From an uncultured Oscillospiraceae bacterium (GTDB lineage: Bacteria; Bacillota; Clostridia; Oscillospirales; Oscillospiraceae): a stretch of DNA of 11,394 bases. Shown here piece after piece: positions 1-6,701 of the stretch. The position numbers were made by a program, and so were the translations under genes. The notes beneath the pieces were generated by a model that did no database searches, had not been told where the DNA came from, and worked only from the letters and a program-made list of their open reading frames with translations. Location of the stretch: the NCBI GenBank assembly GCA_905205085.1, contig CAJLCG010000077.1:1-11394 (forward strand), in the 5' to 3' direction. Numbering within the stretch: position 1 is the stretch's first letter; each line of letters begins with the position of its first letter.

Positions 1-17
1 GCGGGCATTAAGCCCGC
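1..17 (-). terminator. Partial intrinsic terminator after ribU
   Basis: A perfect 6-bp stem (GCGGGC / GCCCGC, loop of five) lies about 20 bases after the ribU stop codon. Read on the minus strand it follows an A-rich stretch. The expected T-tract would fall outside the window, so the terminator is only half visible. Confidence 0.5.
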
Positions 18-36
18 GCCGTTTTGTTAATCAGAA

Positions 37-726
37 TCAAATTACACCGGCCAGCACCAGAGCAAACACCACAAAGGTAGCCAGCAGAGCCAGAGAGAAC
101 AGCACAAAGCCCGCGCTGATCTTCTTGGCCTGGGTGCTCTGGGAGGGAGGCACCACACCGGCACCCCGCAGGGCAGCCACCACAGGGGGATAAATGAGCA
201 GGGTGGCAGCCATATTCATGCCGCCCTTCGCCAGGTTGAAGGGCAGGAACAGGGTGGGCAACATAGCCGCCACATCCGCCCGGGAGAAACCAGTCATGTA
301 CAGGGGGGTGATGAGGTAGTTCCACAGCAGCATCACCGCGGTCAGAGCGACTACGCCGCAGGCCAGGCCCAGCACAGCGCCCTTCTTGGTGTGCATCTTC
401 TTATAGATGTAAGAGGCGGTGCAGCAGAAGGCACAGGTGGCCAGGGCATTCATGATAAAGCCAATGGGACCAGTGGTGCTGATGGTGATCATCTCGATGA
501 AGGCCACCAGAATGGAGATAATCGCAGCGGCCATGGGGCCAAAGGTGAAGCCGCCGATGCAGATAATCACATCTTTGAAGTCAAAGTCCAGGAACATGAC
601 GCTGGGCATCAGCTTGGAGGCCAGCATCACGATATAGGCGATACCGGTGAGCATGGCCATGCTCACCATCACTTTGGTATTCATTTTGGCACGGGCAGGG
701 GTACCAGTCATAGAAGGTGCGGACAT
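37..726 (-). CDS. ribU: Riboflavin ECF transporter S component (RibU-like)
   Basis: This 229-residue integral membrane protein has about six hydrophobic segments: roughly residues 17-36, 40-60, 65-85, 93-110, 120-140 and 195-225. Their pattern fits the substrate-binding S component of energy-coupling-factor vitamin transporters, which work with a shared EcfT/EcfA1/EcfA2 module encoded elsewhere. Substrate assignment rests mainly on the FMN riboswitch directly upstream, which in Firmicutes controls riboflavin synthesis and uptake genes. I chose the ATG at 726 because AAGGAG lies 8-9 bases before it. A longer in-frame reading to 855 would start inside the riboswitch and is rejected. The C-terminal tail (from about residue 183) is slightly longer than in compact S components. 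The family call is strong; riboflavin specificity is inferred from the riboswitch. Confidence 0.92.
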   Translation of the reverse strand: MSAPSMTGTPARAKMNTKVMVSMAMLTGIAYIVMLASKLMPSVMFLDFDFKDVIICIGGFTFGPMAAAIISILVAFIEMITISTTGPIGFIMNALATCAFCCTASYIYKKMHTKKGAVLGLACGVVALTAVMLLWNYLITPLYMTGFSRADVAAMLPTLFLPFNLAKGGMNMAATLLIYPPVVAALRGAGVVPPSQSTQAKKISAGFVLFSLALLATFVVFALVLAGVI

Positions 727-844
727 AAAAAAACACTCCTTTTTGTTTGATACATCTGAAAGAGCATGTCTTCCAGGTGTAAAACAATCAAGGAGGTGCG
801 CTTTTCCCGCGCCAGAACGACGCGAGTTATTGTTTTGACACACA
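727..844 (-). promoter_or_regulatory. Expression platform between FMN riboswitch and ribU
   Basis: The 118-base stretch between aptamer and start codon contains an 8-bp inverted repeat (781-788 with 829-836). It also contains a CACCTCCTT segment (minus strand, about 790-798) that can pair with the ribU Shine-Dalgarno AAGGAGTG, with one bulged C. No terminator with a T-run is visible. This suggests translational control by sequestering the ribosome-binding site; the pairing is seen in the sequence, the mechanism is inferred. Confidence 0.45.
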
Positions 845-960
845 TCTTCTTCCATCCGGACTATACCGTTGGTCCCGGAGTTTCACCGGGTCAGCGGATC
901 TGCAAGCAGATCCGGTCGCGGACTATACCGCCAGTGGGGAATTTCACCCCGCCCTGAAGA
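845..960 (-). ncRNA. FMN riboswitch (RFN element)
   Basis: Read on the minus strand, the element carries the conserved RFN blocks in order: a 5' P1 arm TCTTCAGGGC, the GGGGTGAAATTCCCC block, CTGGCGGTATAGTCCGCGA, a variable hairpin with 8-bp arms (CGGATCTG/CAGATCCG), GACCCGGTGAAACTCCGG, and the 3' GACC-ACGGTATAGTCCGGATG block ending in GGAAGAAGA. FMN binding by this aptamer represses downstream riboflavin genes, and here the downstream gene is the ECF S component. All core motifs are intact. Confidence 0.96.
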
Positions 961-985
961 CATATCATTCAGTTGTCCATATCCT

Positions 986-1013
986 ATTATACACGGCGCA
1001 AAGAAAATTGCAA
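986..1013 (-). promoter_or_regulatory. Sigma-A-type promoter for riboswitch-ribU
   Basis: On the minus strand, TTGCAA (1008-1013) and a perfect TATAAT (986-991) are separated by 16 bases. Transcription would start near 979, about 20 bases before the FMN aptamer, which fits a riboswitch leader. Confidence 0.75.
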
Positions 1014-1056
1014 CCCCTCGTTTTTTGGTAAATTAGAACAAATATTCGATATTCCG

Positions 1057-1085
1057 TTGACTTTCCATAGCCGCTATATTACAAT
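1057..1085 (+). promoter_or_regulatory. Sigma-A-type promoter for SLOG-queH pair
   Basis: TTGACT (1057-1062) and TACAAT (1080-1085) are separated by 17 bases. The start site would be near 1092, giving a leader of about 28 bases with AAGGAGG before the ATG at 1120. It is divergent from the ribU promoter, whose -35 lies 43 bases away. Confidence 0.7.
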
Positions 1086-1119
1086 GACTCTGAATTCCCG
1101 TGGGGAAGGAGGGCCTGCC

Positions 1120-1632
1120 ATGGATAAGACCACCACCTGCTGTTTTACCGGCCACCGCCCGGACAAGCTGCCCTGGGGCGAGGATGAGACCGATCCCCGC
1201 TGCCTGTCCTTAAAGCAGCGGCTGGCCGCCGCGCTGGAGGACATCTACCGGGATGGCGTCCGTCATTTCATCTGCGGCATGGCCCGGGGGGCCGACCTGT
1301 ACTTTGCCGAGGCGGTGCTGGCGCTGCGCGCCCGACTGCCCGGGGTCACGTTGGAGTGCGCCTGCCCCTGTGAGACCCAGGCCCACAGCTGGCCTGCGGA
1401 AGAGCAGGCGCGCTACCAGGACATTCTGGACCGGTGCGACTACGAGACGATGGTGCAGCAGCGCTACGACCGCTTCTGCATGATGCGCCGCAACCGCTAC
1501 ATGGTGGACCACGCCTCCCATATCCTCACCGTTTATAACGGCGTGCCCCAGGGGGGCACGGCTCAGACATTACAATACGCCATCCGGAAGGGCCTGCTGG
1601 TCCATCCGATACCACTGGAGGAAAAAACATGA
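1120..1632 (+). CDS. SLOG-family (DUF1273/YpsA-like) protein
   Basis: The 170-residue product matches the YpsA/DUF1273 branch of the SLOG superfamily. It has FTGHRPDKLPW near the N terminus (residues 9-19), the GMARGAD nucleotide-binding turn (53-59), RNRYMVDHA (124-132) and a C-terminal PQGGTAQT loop (143-150). These Rossmann-like proteins are predicted to bind nucleotides or nucleotide-derived ligands; the molecular role of most members is unknown. I chose the ATG at 1120 for its GGAAGGAGG site 8 bases upstream; the in-frame reading back to 973 has no such site and runs across both promoters. The stop overlaps the queH start as ATGA, so the two are probably translationally coupled. That pairing hints at a link to tRNA modification or nucleoside metabolism, but this is only contextual. 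Confidence 0.88.
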   Translation: MDKTTTCCFTGHRPDKLPWGEDETDPRCLSLKQRLAAALEDIYRDGVRHFICGMARGADLYFAEAVLALRARLPGVTLECACPCETQAHSWPAEEQARYQDILDRCDYETMVQQRYDRFCMMRRNRYMVDHASHILTVYNGVPQGGTAQTLQYAIRKGLLVHPIPLEEKT

Positions 1633-2210
1633 ACACACTCATGCACATCTGCTGTGCCCCCTGCGCCAACCGCCCCATCGCCCAGCTGCGGGAGGAGGGA
1701 CACTCGGTCACCGGCTTCTGGTTTAACCCCAACATCCACCCCTACACCGAGTACCAGGCCCGGAAGGCCACTCTGGAGAGCTACGCCAAGGAGATCGGGA
1801 TGAAGCTGATCATCGGCGGGCGGTACGACCTGCGCACCTTTATTACCAACGTGGCGGGCAACATTGACGGCCGCTGCGCCTACTGCTACCGGGTGCGGAT
1901 GGAGGAGACCGCCAAGTACGCCGCTGAGCACGGCTTTGACTCCTTCACCACCTCCCTGCTCATCTCCCCCTACCAGAAACATGACGCCATCGCCGCCATT
2001 GCCCGGGAGATGGGACAGCAGTACGGGGTGGAGTTCCTCTACCGGGACTTCCGTCCCCTCTTCCGTGAGGGTCAGGAATTCGCCCGGGAACACGGCTTCT
2101 ACATGCAGAAGTACTGCGGCTGTATCTTCAGCGAGGAGGAGCGGTATATGGCCGCCAAGTGGAAGAAGGAGGCCAAACGCCGGGAGCAGGAGGCCGCCGC
2201 CCAGGTTTAA
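1629..2210 (+). CDS. queH: Epoxyqueuosine reductase QueH
   Basis: The 193-residue protein belongs to the QueH (formerly DUF208) family, which performs the last step of queuosine synthesis, reducing epoxyqueuosine to queuosine in the wobble position of GUN-anticodon tRNAs. It replaces the unrelated cobalamin-dependent QueG in many bacteria. Cysteine motifs expected for its iron-sulfur/iron site are all present: HICCAPC (C8, C9, C12), RCAYCYRVR (C83, C86) and KYCGCIFSEEER (C163, C165). The ISPYQKHD stretch (112-119) is also typical. Length is normal apart from a charged K/R/E/A-rich tail after residue 175. It starts inside the stop codon of the SLOG gene and is followed by a terminator, so the operon is just these two genes. 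No other queuosine genes are in view. Confidence 0.95.
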   Translation: MNTLMHICCAPCANRPIAQLREEGHSVTGFWFNPNIHPYTEYQARKATLESYAKEIGMKLIIGGRYDLRTFITNVAGNIDGRCAYCYRVRMEETAKYAAEHGFDSFTTSLLISPYQKHDAIAAIAREMGQQYGVEFLYRDFRPLFREGQEFAREHGFYMQKYCGCIFSEEERYMAAKWKKEAKRREQEAAAQV

Positions 2211-2228
2211 CCTGTCTTTTTTGAATAT

Positions 2229-2261
2229 AAAAAAGCCAGTCCCGATTGGGACTGGCTTTTT
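2229..2261. terminator. Bidirectional intrinsic terminator between queH and gltS
   Basis: A perfect 9-bp stem (GCCAGTCCC / GGGACTGGC, loop GATT) is flanked by A6 on the left and T5 on the right. It therefore works on both strands, 18 bases after queH and 25 bases after gltS, the two convergent genes. Confidence 0.93.
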
Positions 2262-2286
2262 CGTTTGGCTGGGAAACTTTCTGAAC

Positions 2287-3525
2287 TTAGCCGAAGATGG
2301 GCAGGATGTTCAGGAAGCCGGTAATGATCAGGCCGTTGAAGAAGTCGATGAACAGGGAGCCGACCAGAGGCACTACGAAGAAGGCCTGAGGAGCGGGACC
2401 ATAGCGCTTAGTAACAGCCTGCATGTTGGCCATGGCGTTGGGGGTAGCGCCCATGCCGAAGCCACAGAAGGCGGCGGTCATGACGGCGGCCTCGTAGTCG
2501 CGACCCATGATGTTGTACACCACGAAGCGGGCGTAGAAGTACATCAGGATGGTCTGAGCAGCCAGCATGGCGATCATGGCAACGGCGACGCTGGCCAGCT
2601 GCCACAGAGCCACGGACATCAGAGCGATGGCCAGGAAGATGGACAGAGAAACATTGCCCCACAGATCCAGAGCGCGGGAAGGCATCACGATGTGCTTGGC
2701 ATCGCAGAAGTTACGGATGACAGCAGCGATCAGCATGGCGCCGATGTAAGTGGGGAAGGTGAAGCTGAAGTGGAAGTTGCCGATGTTGATCTCGATGCCG
2801 TTCAGAGCGGCGGTGAGCAGGGTGCCCAGGCCAGCGGCAACGATCAGCAGGATAGCAGCGTTGGTGAAGGAGTCCACGTCCACGCGCTCAGCCTTCTCGC
2901 GGTCAGCAGCGCTCATGTCGTCCAGCTCCACACCAGTTCCGCTCTCGGTGGACTTCAGGTTGTACTTGTTGATGATGCTGCGGGCAGTGGGGCCACCCAT
3001 CAGGGAGCCGGCCACCAGGCCATAGGTAGCAGCAGCGATGGCGATGACGTTGGCGCTCTCAATGCCCATGCCCTCCATCAGAGGACCATAGGAGCCGGCA
3101 GTGCCGTGGCCGCCAACCATGGGGATGGAGCCGGTGCACAGGCCCAGACGCAGATCCCAGCCAAAGACACCGGCCAGGACGGAGCTGAGCACGTTCTGCA
3201 GGCACACCATGACGATAGCCACCAGCAGGAAGGTGACAACCTTCTTGCCGCCCTTCTTCAGCAGGCGGAAGCAGGCGGTGTAACCGACGCTGGTGAAGAA
3301 CAGAGTCATGAAGAAGTCCTTGACGTTGGAGTCAAAGGTAAACTCCACCACGCCGGCCATACGCAGAGCCAGATGGGCCAGAGCGAAGATCAGGCCGCCC
3401 ACCACGGGGGCAGGGATACAACACTTTTTCAGGAATTCAATGCGGTTGGTCAGGAATCGTCCCAGGACAAACAGCATCATAGCGATGGCTGCAGTCTGGT
3501 ACATATTCAGGGCAATTTGCTGCAT
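2287..3525 (-). CDS. gltS: Sodium/glutamate symporter GltS
   Basis: This 412-residue membrane protein is a GltS-family (ESS) sodium-glutamate symporter. It shows the family's two inverted halves, each with a glycine-rich re-entrant signature: GSIPMVGGHGTAGSYG at residues 132-147 and GFGMGATPNAMANM at 355-368. The N-terminal IPAPVVGG (37-44) and a C-terminal FFVVPLVGSLFIDFFN (382-397) are also typical. A hydrophilic loop at about 190-218 (rich in Asp, Glu, Ser) separates the halves. The ATG at 3525 follows AGGAGAGAGG closely; a second ATG seven codons in is possible but less well placed. It lies downstream of a GlnK/GlnL-like sensor-regulator pair in the same direction, suggesting that glutamate or glutamine availability controls its expression. 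Its transcript ends at the shared terminator. Confidence 0.95.
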   Translation of the reverse strand: MQQIALNMYQTAAIAMMLFVLGRFLTNRIEFLKKCCIPAPVVGGLIFALAHLALRMAGVVEFTFDSNVKDFFMTLFFTSVGYTACFRLLKKGGKKVVTFLLVAIVMVCLQNVLSSVLAGVFGWDLRLGLCTGSIPMVGGHGTAGSYGPLMEGMGIESANVIAIAAATYGLVAGSLMGGPTARSIINKYNLKSTESGTGVELDDMSAADREKAERVDVDSFTNAAILLIVAAGLGTLLTAALNGIEINIGNFHFSFTFPTYIGAMLIAAVIRNFCDAKHIVMPSRALDLWGNVSLSIFLAIALMSVALWQLASVAVAMIAMLAAQTILMYFYARFVVYNIMGRDYEAAVMTAAFCGFGMGATPNAMANMQAVTKRYGPAPQAFFVVPLVGSLFIDFFNGLIITGFLNILPIFG

Positions 3526-3802
3526 GTTTTCCTCTCTCCTTTTCTATGTATTACTTGGTTTCCCAGTTCCTACATGAAGGGATTTTACACAGCTTCCTTC
3601 AAATTGCTTCAAAATCCTACGCGTTAAAATTTTTTTCCCCAAATTTCACAATTTCTCGTTTTTGATTTTGGGGTATCTGCCCACTTATTCCTGATATTAT
3701 CCTTTTTCTTCCTGTTGTTTTGTGTTGACTCCCCCTTTGACGAATAAAATGGAAGATTCTCGCAAAAACAGGTCAAGATATGCAAACCTATAGGTCAATG
3801 GC
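3526..3802 (-). promoter_or_regulatory. gltS upstream control region
   Basis: This 277-base AT-rich gap holds no gene. It contains TTGAC on the plus strand at 3725-3729 and 3737-3741 and the reverse orientation (GTCAA) at 3772-3776 and 3794-3798. There is a 10-bp palindrome ACCTATAGGT (3787-3796), and two TTTGAAG copies (minus strand, 3597-3613) spaced exactly 10 bases apart. A possible -10 TAAAAT (3582-3587) lies just downstream of the TTTGAAG pair. No clear consensus -35 goes with it, as expected for an activator-dependent promoter. The adjacent response regulator is the obvious candidate to bind here; this is inferred. Confidence 0.45.
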
Positions 3803-4639
3803 TTAGTCTTCCTCTGCCAATACCAGCATACCGTCCAAAAAGCATTTCAGGTTTGCCTTGCCCTTGCTGCCCTTTCCCTGGATAAAGGCCATCTCCGCAC
3901 GCACCTCCTGGAAGGGGAACAGCCGGGAGGCATACTGGGTAAAGACCTCGTTGCCATAGTCGTCCAGTCCCAGGCTGGCCAAATGGTTGAGTCCACGCTC
4001 TACCGCCCGGCGGGCCCGCTGCTCCATGGACTTGGGGCTGTCGCTGAGCTTGGCACACAGAGCTCCCACGCCCACCTGGCACACCTGCTGATGCCGGTCC
4101 AGCAGGTACATGCACATGTCCATAATGTCCTTGGCCCCCTTCTCGCCCGCCATACCCAGCTGACTCAGGGCATACTGGATGCGCTTGCGCTGCACGTCAG
4201 ACCGGGACTGGCGCTCCACGGTGGGGGCCTGCTTGAGGGTAAATACACTTTGGATGGTATGCAGATCTCGCTCATTTTCCATCTGCTGGCGGATATTCCG
4301 GATCACCTGGCGTACCTCAATCAGGTTAATGGGCTTGCTGATGAAGAAGTCCACCCCCGCCAGATAGGCCTTGGCCACCATCTCTTTGCTGCTGACCTGG
4401 GAGATCATAATAAATTTGGCCGGGCATCCCCGCTCTTTCAGCTCACGGACGACCTGGATGCCGTCCTTCCCGGGCATCAGCAGGTCCACCAGCACCAAAT
4501 CGGGAGCCAGTGCCAGAATCTTATCCAGATCCAGGCCGCTTCCGCTGTCGCCGCATACCGTCCCCAGGTCGTTGCTCTCTACAATATCCTCTAAAATACT
4601 GATGACTGAGATATCGTCTTCCACAATATAGATTCTCAT
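3803..4639 (-). CDS. GlnL/YcbB-like response regulator
   Basis: The 278-residue protein begins with a receiver domain (about residues 1-120). The acidic pocket E7-D8-D9, the phosphoacceptor D52 in VDLLMPGKDG, S80 and the conserved lysine K102 in SKPI are all in place. The C-terminal half (about 145-275, beginning near SDVQRKRIQYALSQLGM) resembles the YcbB domain of Bacillus subtilis GlnL, a DNA-binding region that activates glutamine uptake and degradation genes in that species. Its ATG lies within the stop codon of the kinase gene (ATGA overlap), and GAGGAGAGGAG upstream supplies the ribosome-binding site. Context, with GltS next downstream, supports a role in glutamate or glutamine transport control. 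The target sequence reported for B. subtilis GlnL (TTTTGT repeats) is not evident nearby, so the binding specificity may differ. Confidence 0.88.
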   Translation of the reverse strand: MRIYIVEDDISVISILEDIVESNDLGTVCGDSGSGLDLDKILALAPDLVLVDLLMPGKDGIQVVRELKERGCPAKFIMISQVSSKEMVAKAYLAGVDFFISKPINLIEVRQVIRNIRQQMENERDLHTIQSVFTLKQAPTVERQSRSDVQRKRIQYALSQLGMAGEKGAKDIMDMCMYLLDRHQQVCQVGVGALCAKLSDSPKSMEQRARRAVERGLNHLASLGLDDYGNEVFTQYASRLFPFQEVRAEMAFIQGKGSKGKANLKCFLDGMLVLAEED

Positions 4640-5958
4640 GCTTCTCCTCTCCTCAGTGCATCCATGGGAATGGTCACCTGGAAGCAGGCTCCCTCTCCCT
4701 CGCTGCTGCTCACCTCGATGGTTCCATCCAGCTCTTCTACCAAAAACCGTACCGCCGGCAGACCGACGCCCCGGTTGATGTTTCCGGTCTGCGGGTCAAA
4801 TTTGGTGGAATACCCCACCTGGAACAGGTTCTGCATGGCCCGCTTGGAGATGCCCGGTCCGGTGTCCCGCACCGTCAGCACCAGCTGCTCCCGGACCACA
4901 CGCTCCTCCACCAGGATCATTCCTGCACCTTTTCCGCTTTGAATGGCCTCGGCGGCGTTCATCACCAGATTTTTCAGCACCGACATCAGCCGGTAATGCT
5001 CCGCTGTGGCAAAATCCGATTCGCACCGGCACTCCAGCAGCACATCGTTCTGCCGCTCTCCCAGGATGTGCCGCATGGTATCCTGCAGGATGTGCAGCAA
5101 ATCAGACATGCGCATGGTCTCGTCATTGTAGGCGTCGGCTACCTCTCCCTCAATGCCCCGGATAATGCTTAGGTTGTCCTTTTTTACCTCGTGTACATCC
5201 CGGGCAATGGACAGGGCCAGCTGACGCAGGGGCTCGGGATAGTCCCCCGCACACAGCTGCTCATAGAGCTGATAGGCCCGGGTCATGATCCCTTCAATAT
5301 TCTCCGCGTCCTTTTTTAAGAAGTACAGCTCGTTTTTCAGATTGGCTGTGAGGAGAAATAGCCGCTGATAGCGCCGCTCATGCTCCTCCTCCATCAGCAG
5401 ACGCTGGTAGCGCCGCATTCCCCATAGGATACAGGCCGCCAGCAGGGAGCGGGCCAGTCCTAACAGCACCAAAGTCACAATGGCCTGCACATCTGGCAAA
5501 GCCATCCGGGACAGGGTCAGGTCCTCCATGTTGGAGAGCATATCGCAGATCCAGAAGCTGCGCCACAGCGTGGCAAGGGAGGCCTCATACCGGTTTGGCA
5601 CCTGGAGGCACAGCAGGCAGTCATAGCACAGGTAGAACAGAGCACCCGGGTACTCCTGGAACGCTACAAACAACAGCTCCTCGCCCCTGGCCACACCGAT
5701 AATACACCGCACCACCAGCACAGTCAGAGCGGTGAGCACCCCGGTATCCGGCTTGCGGCTGTCCTGCATCAGCGTGAGCAGAAGCACGGGATAGAGCACC
5801 ACAGCCGCCGAGATCCGGAAGTTTTCCGCCCATACGTTGAAAAACAGCTCCGCGCTCAGGGCGGTGCCCAGGGCGGTCAGCAGTTTGCGTTCCCAGCGGC
5901 TGGCCCGCCATCGAATGAGTTGTCTCTTTTTTCCCTCCAAGCCTCTGTCCTCCTTCAT
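4636..5958 (-). CDS. GlnK/YcbA-like sensor histidine kinase
   Basis: The 440-residue kinase has about five N-terminal membrane segments (roughly 27-42, 50-66, 74-92, 104-120, 158-182), a coiled linker (185-225), and a histidine-phosphotransfer region with the likely phospho-site H256 in ARDVHEVKKDN. The GHKL ATPase domain shows the N box LKNLVMNAAEAIQ (328-340), G1 DTGPGI (365-370), F-box LFQVGYSTK (378-386) and G2 GVGLPAV (397-403). This layout matches GlnK-type kinases paired with GlnL-type regulators. There is no extracytoplasmic sensor domain, so sensing probably uses the membrane bundle. The start is uncertain. The ATG at 5958 has only a weak GAGG that falls in a small hairpin, whereas a TTG at 5940 has a perfect AAGGAGG eight bases upstream; the latter would give 434 residues. 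Four bases overlap with the regulator gene. Confidence 0.88.
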   Translation of the reverse strand: MKEDRGLEGKKRQLIRWRASRWERKLLTALGTALSAELFFNVWAENFRISAAVVLYPVLLLTLMQDSRKPDTGVLTALTVLVVRCIIGVARGEELLFVAFQEYPGALFYLCYDCLLCLQVPNRYEASLATLWRSFWICDMLSNMEDLTLSRMALPDVQAIVTLVLLGLARSLLAACILWGMRRYQRLLMEEEHERRYQRLFLLTANLKNELYFLKKDAENIEGIMTRAYQLYEQLCAGDYPEPLRQLALSIARDVHEVKKDNLSIIRGIEGEVADAYNDETMRMSDLLHILQDTMRHILGERQNDVLLECRCESDFATAEHYRLMSVLKNLVMNAAEAIQSGKGAGMILVEERVVREQLVLTVRDTGPGISKRAMQNLFQVGYSTKFDPQTGNINRGVGLPAVRFLVEELDGTIEVSSSEGEGACFQVTIPMDALRRGEA

Positions 5959-5984
5959 ACGCCGCCCTCGGGGCGACCGGCCTT

Positions 5985-5993
5985 ATTATACCA
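5985..5993 (-). promoter_or_regulatory. Extended -10 promoter for kinase-regulator operon
   Basis: On the minus strand TGG directly precedes a perfect TATAAT (5985-5990), giving the TGnTATAAT extended -10 form. No good -35 is seen, which such promoters can do without. The start would be near 5978, 20 bases before the ATG at 5958. Confidence 0.6.
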
Positions 5994-6020
5994 CGTTCTG
6001 GCCTTTTTGCCTAGAAACAC

Positions 6021-6043
6021 GCCGCTGTTCCCGCGGCTTTTTT
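6021..6043 (+). terminator. Plus-strand hairpin with T-run upstream of kinase
   Basis: GCCGC / GCGGC (loop of seven) is followed by six T on the plus strand. No plus-strand gene lies upstream; the only reading in that direction would be antisense to the kinase. It may be a backstop against antisense transcripts, or incidental. Confidence 0.35.
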
Positions 6044-6047
6044 GTAT

Positions 6048-6080
6048 AAAAAAACGTCTGCGCTTTGAGCGCAGACGTTT
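6048..6080 (-). terminator. Intrinsic terminator of infC-rpmI-rplT operon
   Basis: A perfect 12-bp stem (AAACGTCTGCGC with its complement, loop of five) starts 13 bases after the rplT stop codon. On the minus strand it is followed by seven T, a strong rho-independent terminator. Confidence 0.95.
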
Positions 6081-6093
6081 AAACGAGCAAAAC

Positions 6094-6450
6094 TTAGGCC
6101 AGGGCCTTCTTGGCGGTCTCAGTGAGCTGAGCGAAAGCGGCCTTGTCGTTCACAGCCAGCTCGGAGAGCATCTTGCGGTTGATCACGATGCCAGCCTTCT
6201 TCAGGCCGTTCATGAAGGTGGAATAGTTCATGCCGTTCATCTTGCAGGCGGCATTGATGCGGGTGATCCACAGCTGACGGAAGTCACGCTTCTTCAGCTT
6301 ACGGCCGGTGTAGGCGTAGGAGCCGGACTTCATCACGGCCTGGTTGGCCATCTTGAAGTGCTTGGACTTGGAGCCCCAGTAGCCCTTGGCCAGCTTCAGG
6401 ATCTTATTTCTTCTCTTGCGCGTCATCATCGCGCCCTTAACTCTTGCCAT
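6094..6450 (-). CDS. rplT: 50S ribosomal protein L20
   Basis: The 118-residue basic protein is full-length bL20. It has the signature [24 protein letters not shown] start (residues 1-24), the [14 protein letters not shown] core (55-68) and [14 protein letters not shown] (74-87). L20 is an early assembly protein that binds 23S rRNA; in B. subtilis it also represses its own operon by binding the infC leader. The ATG at 6450 follows GGGAGGG by 8 bases. It is third in the operon, 20 bases after rpmI, and is followed by the operon terminator. Confidence 0.99.
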   Translation of the reverse strand: MARVKGAMMTRKRRNKILKLAKGYWGSKSKHFKMANQAVMKSGSYAYTGRKLKKRDFRQLWITRINAACKMNGMNYSTFMNGLKKAGIVINRKMLSELAVNDKAAFAQLTETAKKALA

Positions 6451-6470
6451 TGTTCGTTCCCTCCCTCTTC

Positions 6471-6680
6471 TTACTTGTACAGGATCATGCGCTTGATGGC
6501 GGCCTCATTGGTCTTGTCGGCATAAGTGGTGCCGCGCAGAGCCCGCTTGAGCTTGGTGGTCTTGCCGTGGCCGTTGAGCAGGTGACGCTTCTTGGTCATG
6601 GCGCGCTTGACCTTGCCGGACTTCGTGAGGGAAAAGCGCTTCTTGGCGCCGCTATGAGTCTTGATCTTGATCTTCGGCAT
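6471..6680 (-). CDS. rpmI: 50S ribosomal protein L35
   Basis: The 69-residue, very basic protein is bL35. It shows [16 protein letters not shown] at the N terminus, the [20 protein letters not shown] centre (31-50) and a KRMILYK tail (63-69). It is a few residues longer than the usual 64-66. The ATG at 6680 has AAGGAG nine bases upstream. It sits between infC (21-base gap) and rplT, the standard bacterial gene order. Confidence 0.99.
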   Translation of the reverse strand: MPKIKIKTHSGAKKRFSLTKSGKVKRAMTKKRHLLNGHGKTTKLKRALRGTTYADKTNEAAIKRMILYK

Positions 6681-6701
6681 AACAGAAAACTCCTTTGCTT
6701 C

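Noticed and set aside
727..855. N-terminal extension of ribU to the ATG at 855
   Set aside because: It begins inside the FMN riboswitch and has no ribosome-binding site; the ATG at 726 has AAGGAG in the right place.
973..1119. Longer SLOG protein starting at 973
   Set aside because: It crosses both divergent promoters and lacks a ribosome-binding site; homologous sequence begins at the FTGHRP motif after 1120.
1864..3627. 587-codon plus-strand frame across queH and gltS
   Set aside because: It is the antisense/alternate-frame shadow of two well-recognised genes, with low-complexity His/Gln/Gly/Asp-rich translation.
3574..3627. 17-codon plus-strand frame downstream of the gltS promoter region
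   Set aside because: No ribosome-binding site, very short and antisense to the gltS leader.
3718..3723. B. subtilis-type GlnL site (paired TTTTGT)
   Set aside because: Only a single TTTTGT is present, without the second copy four bases away.
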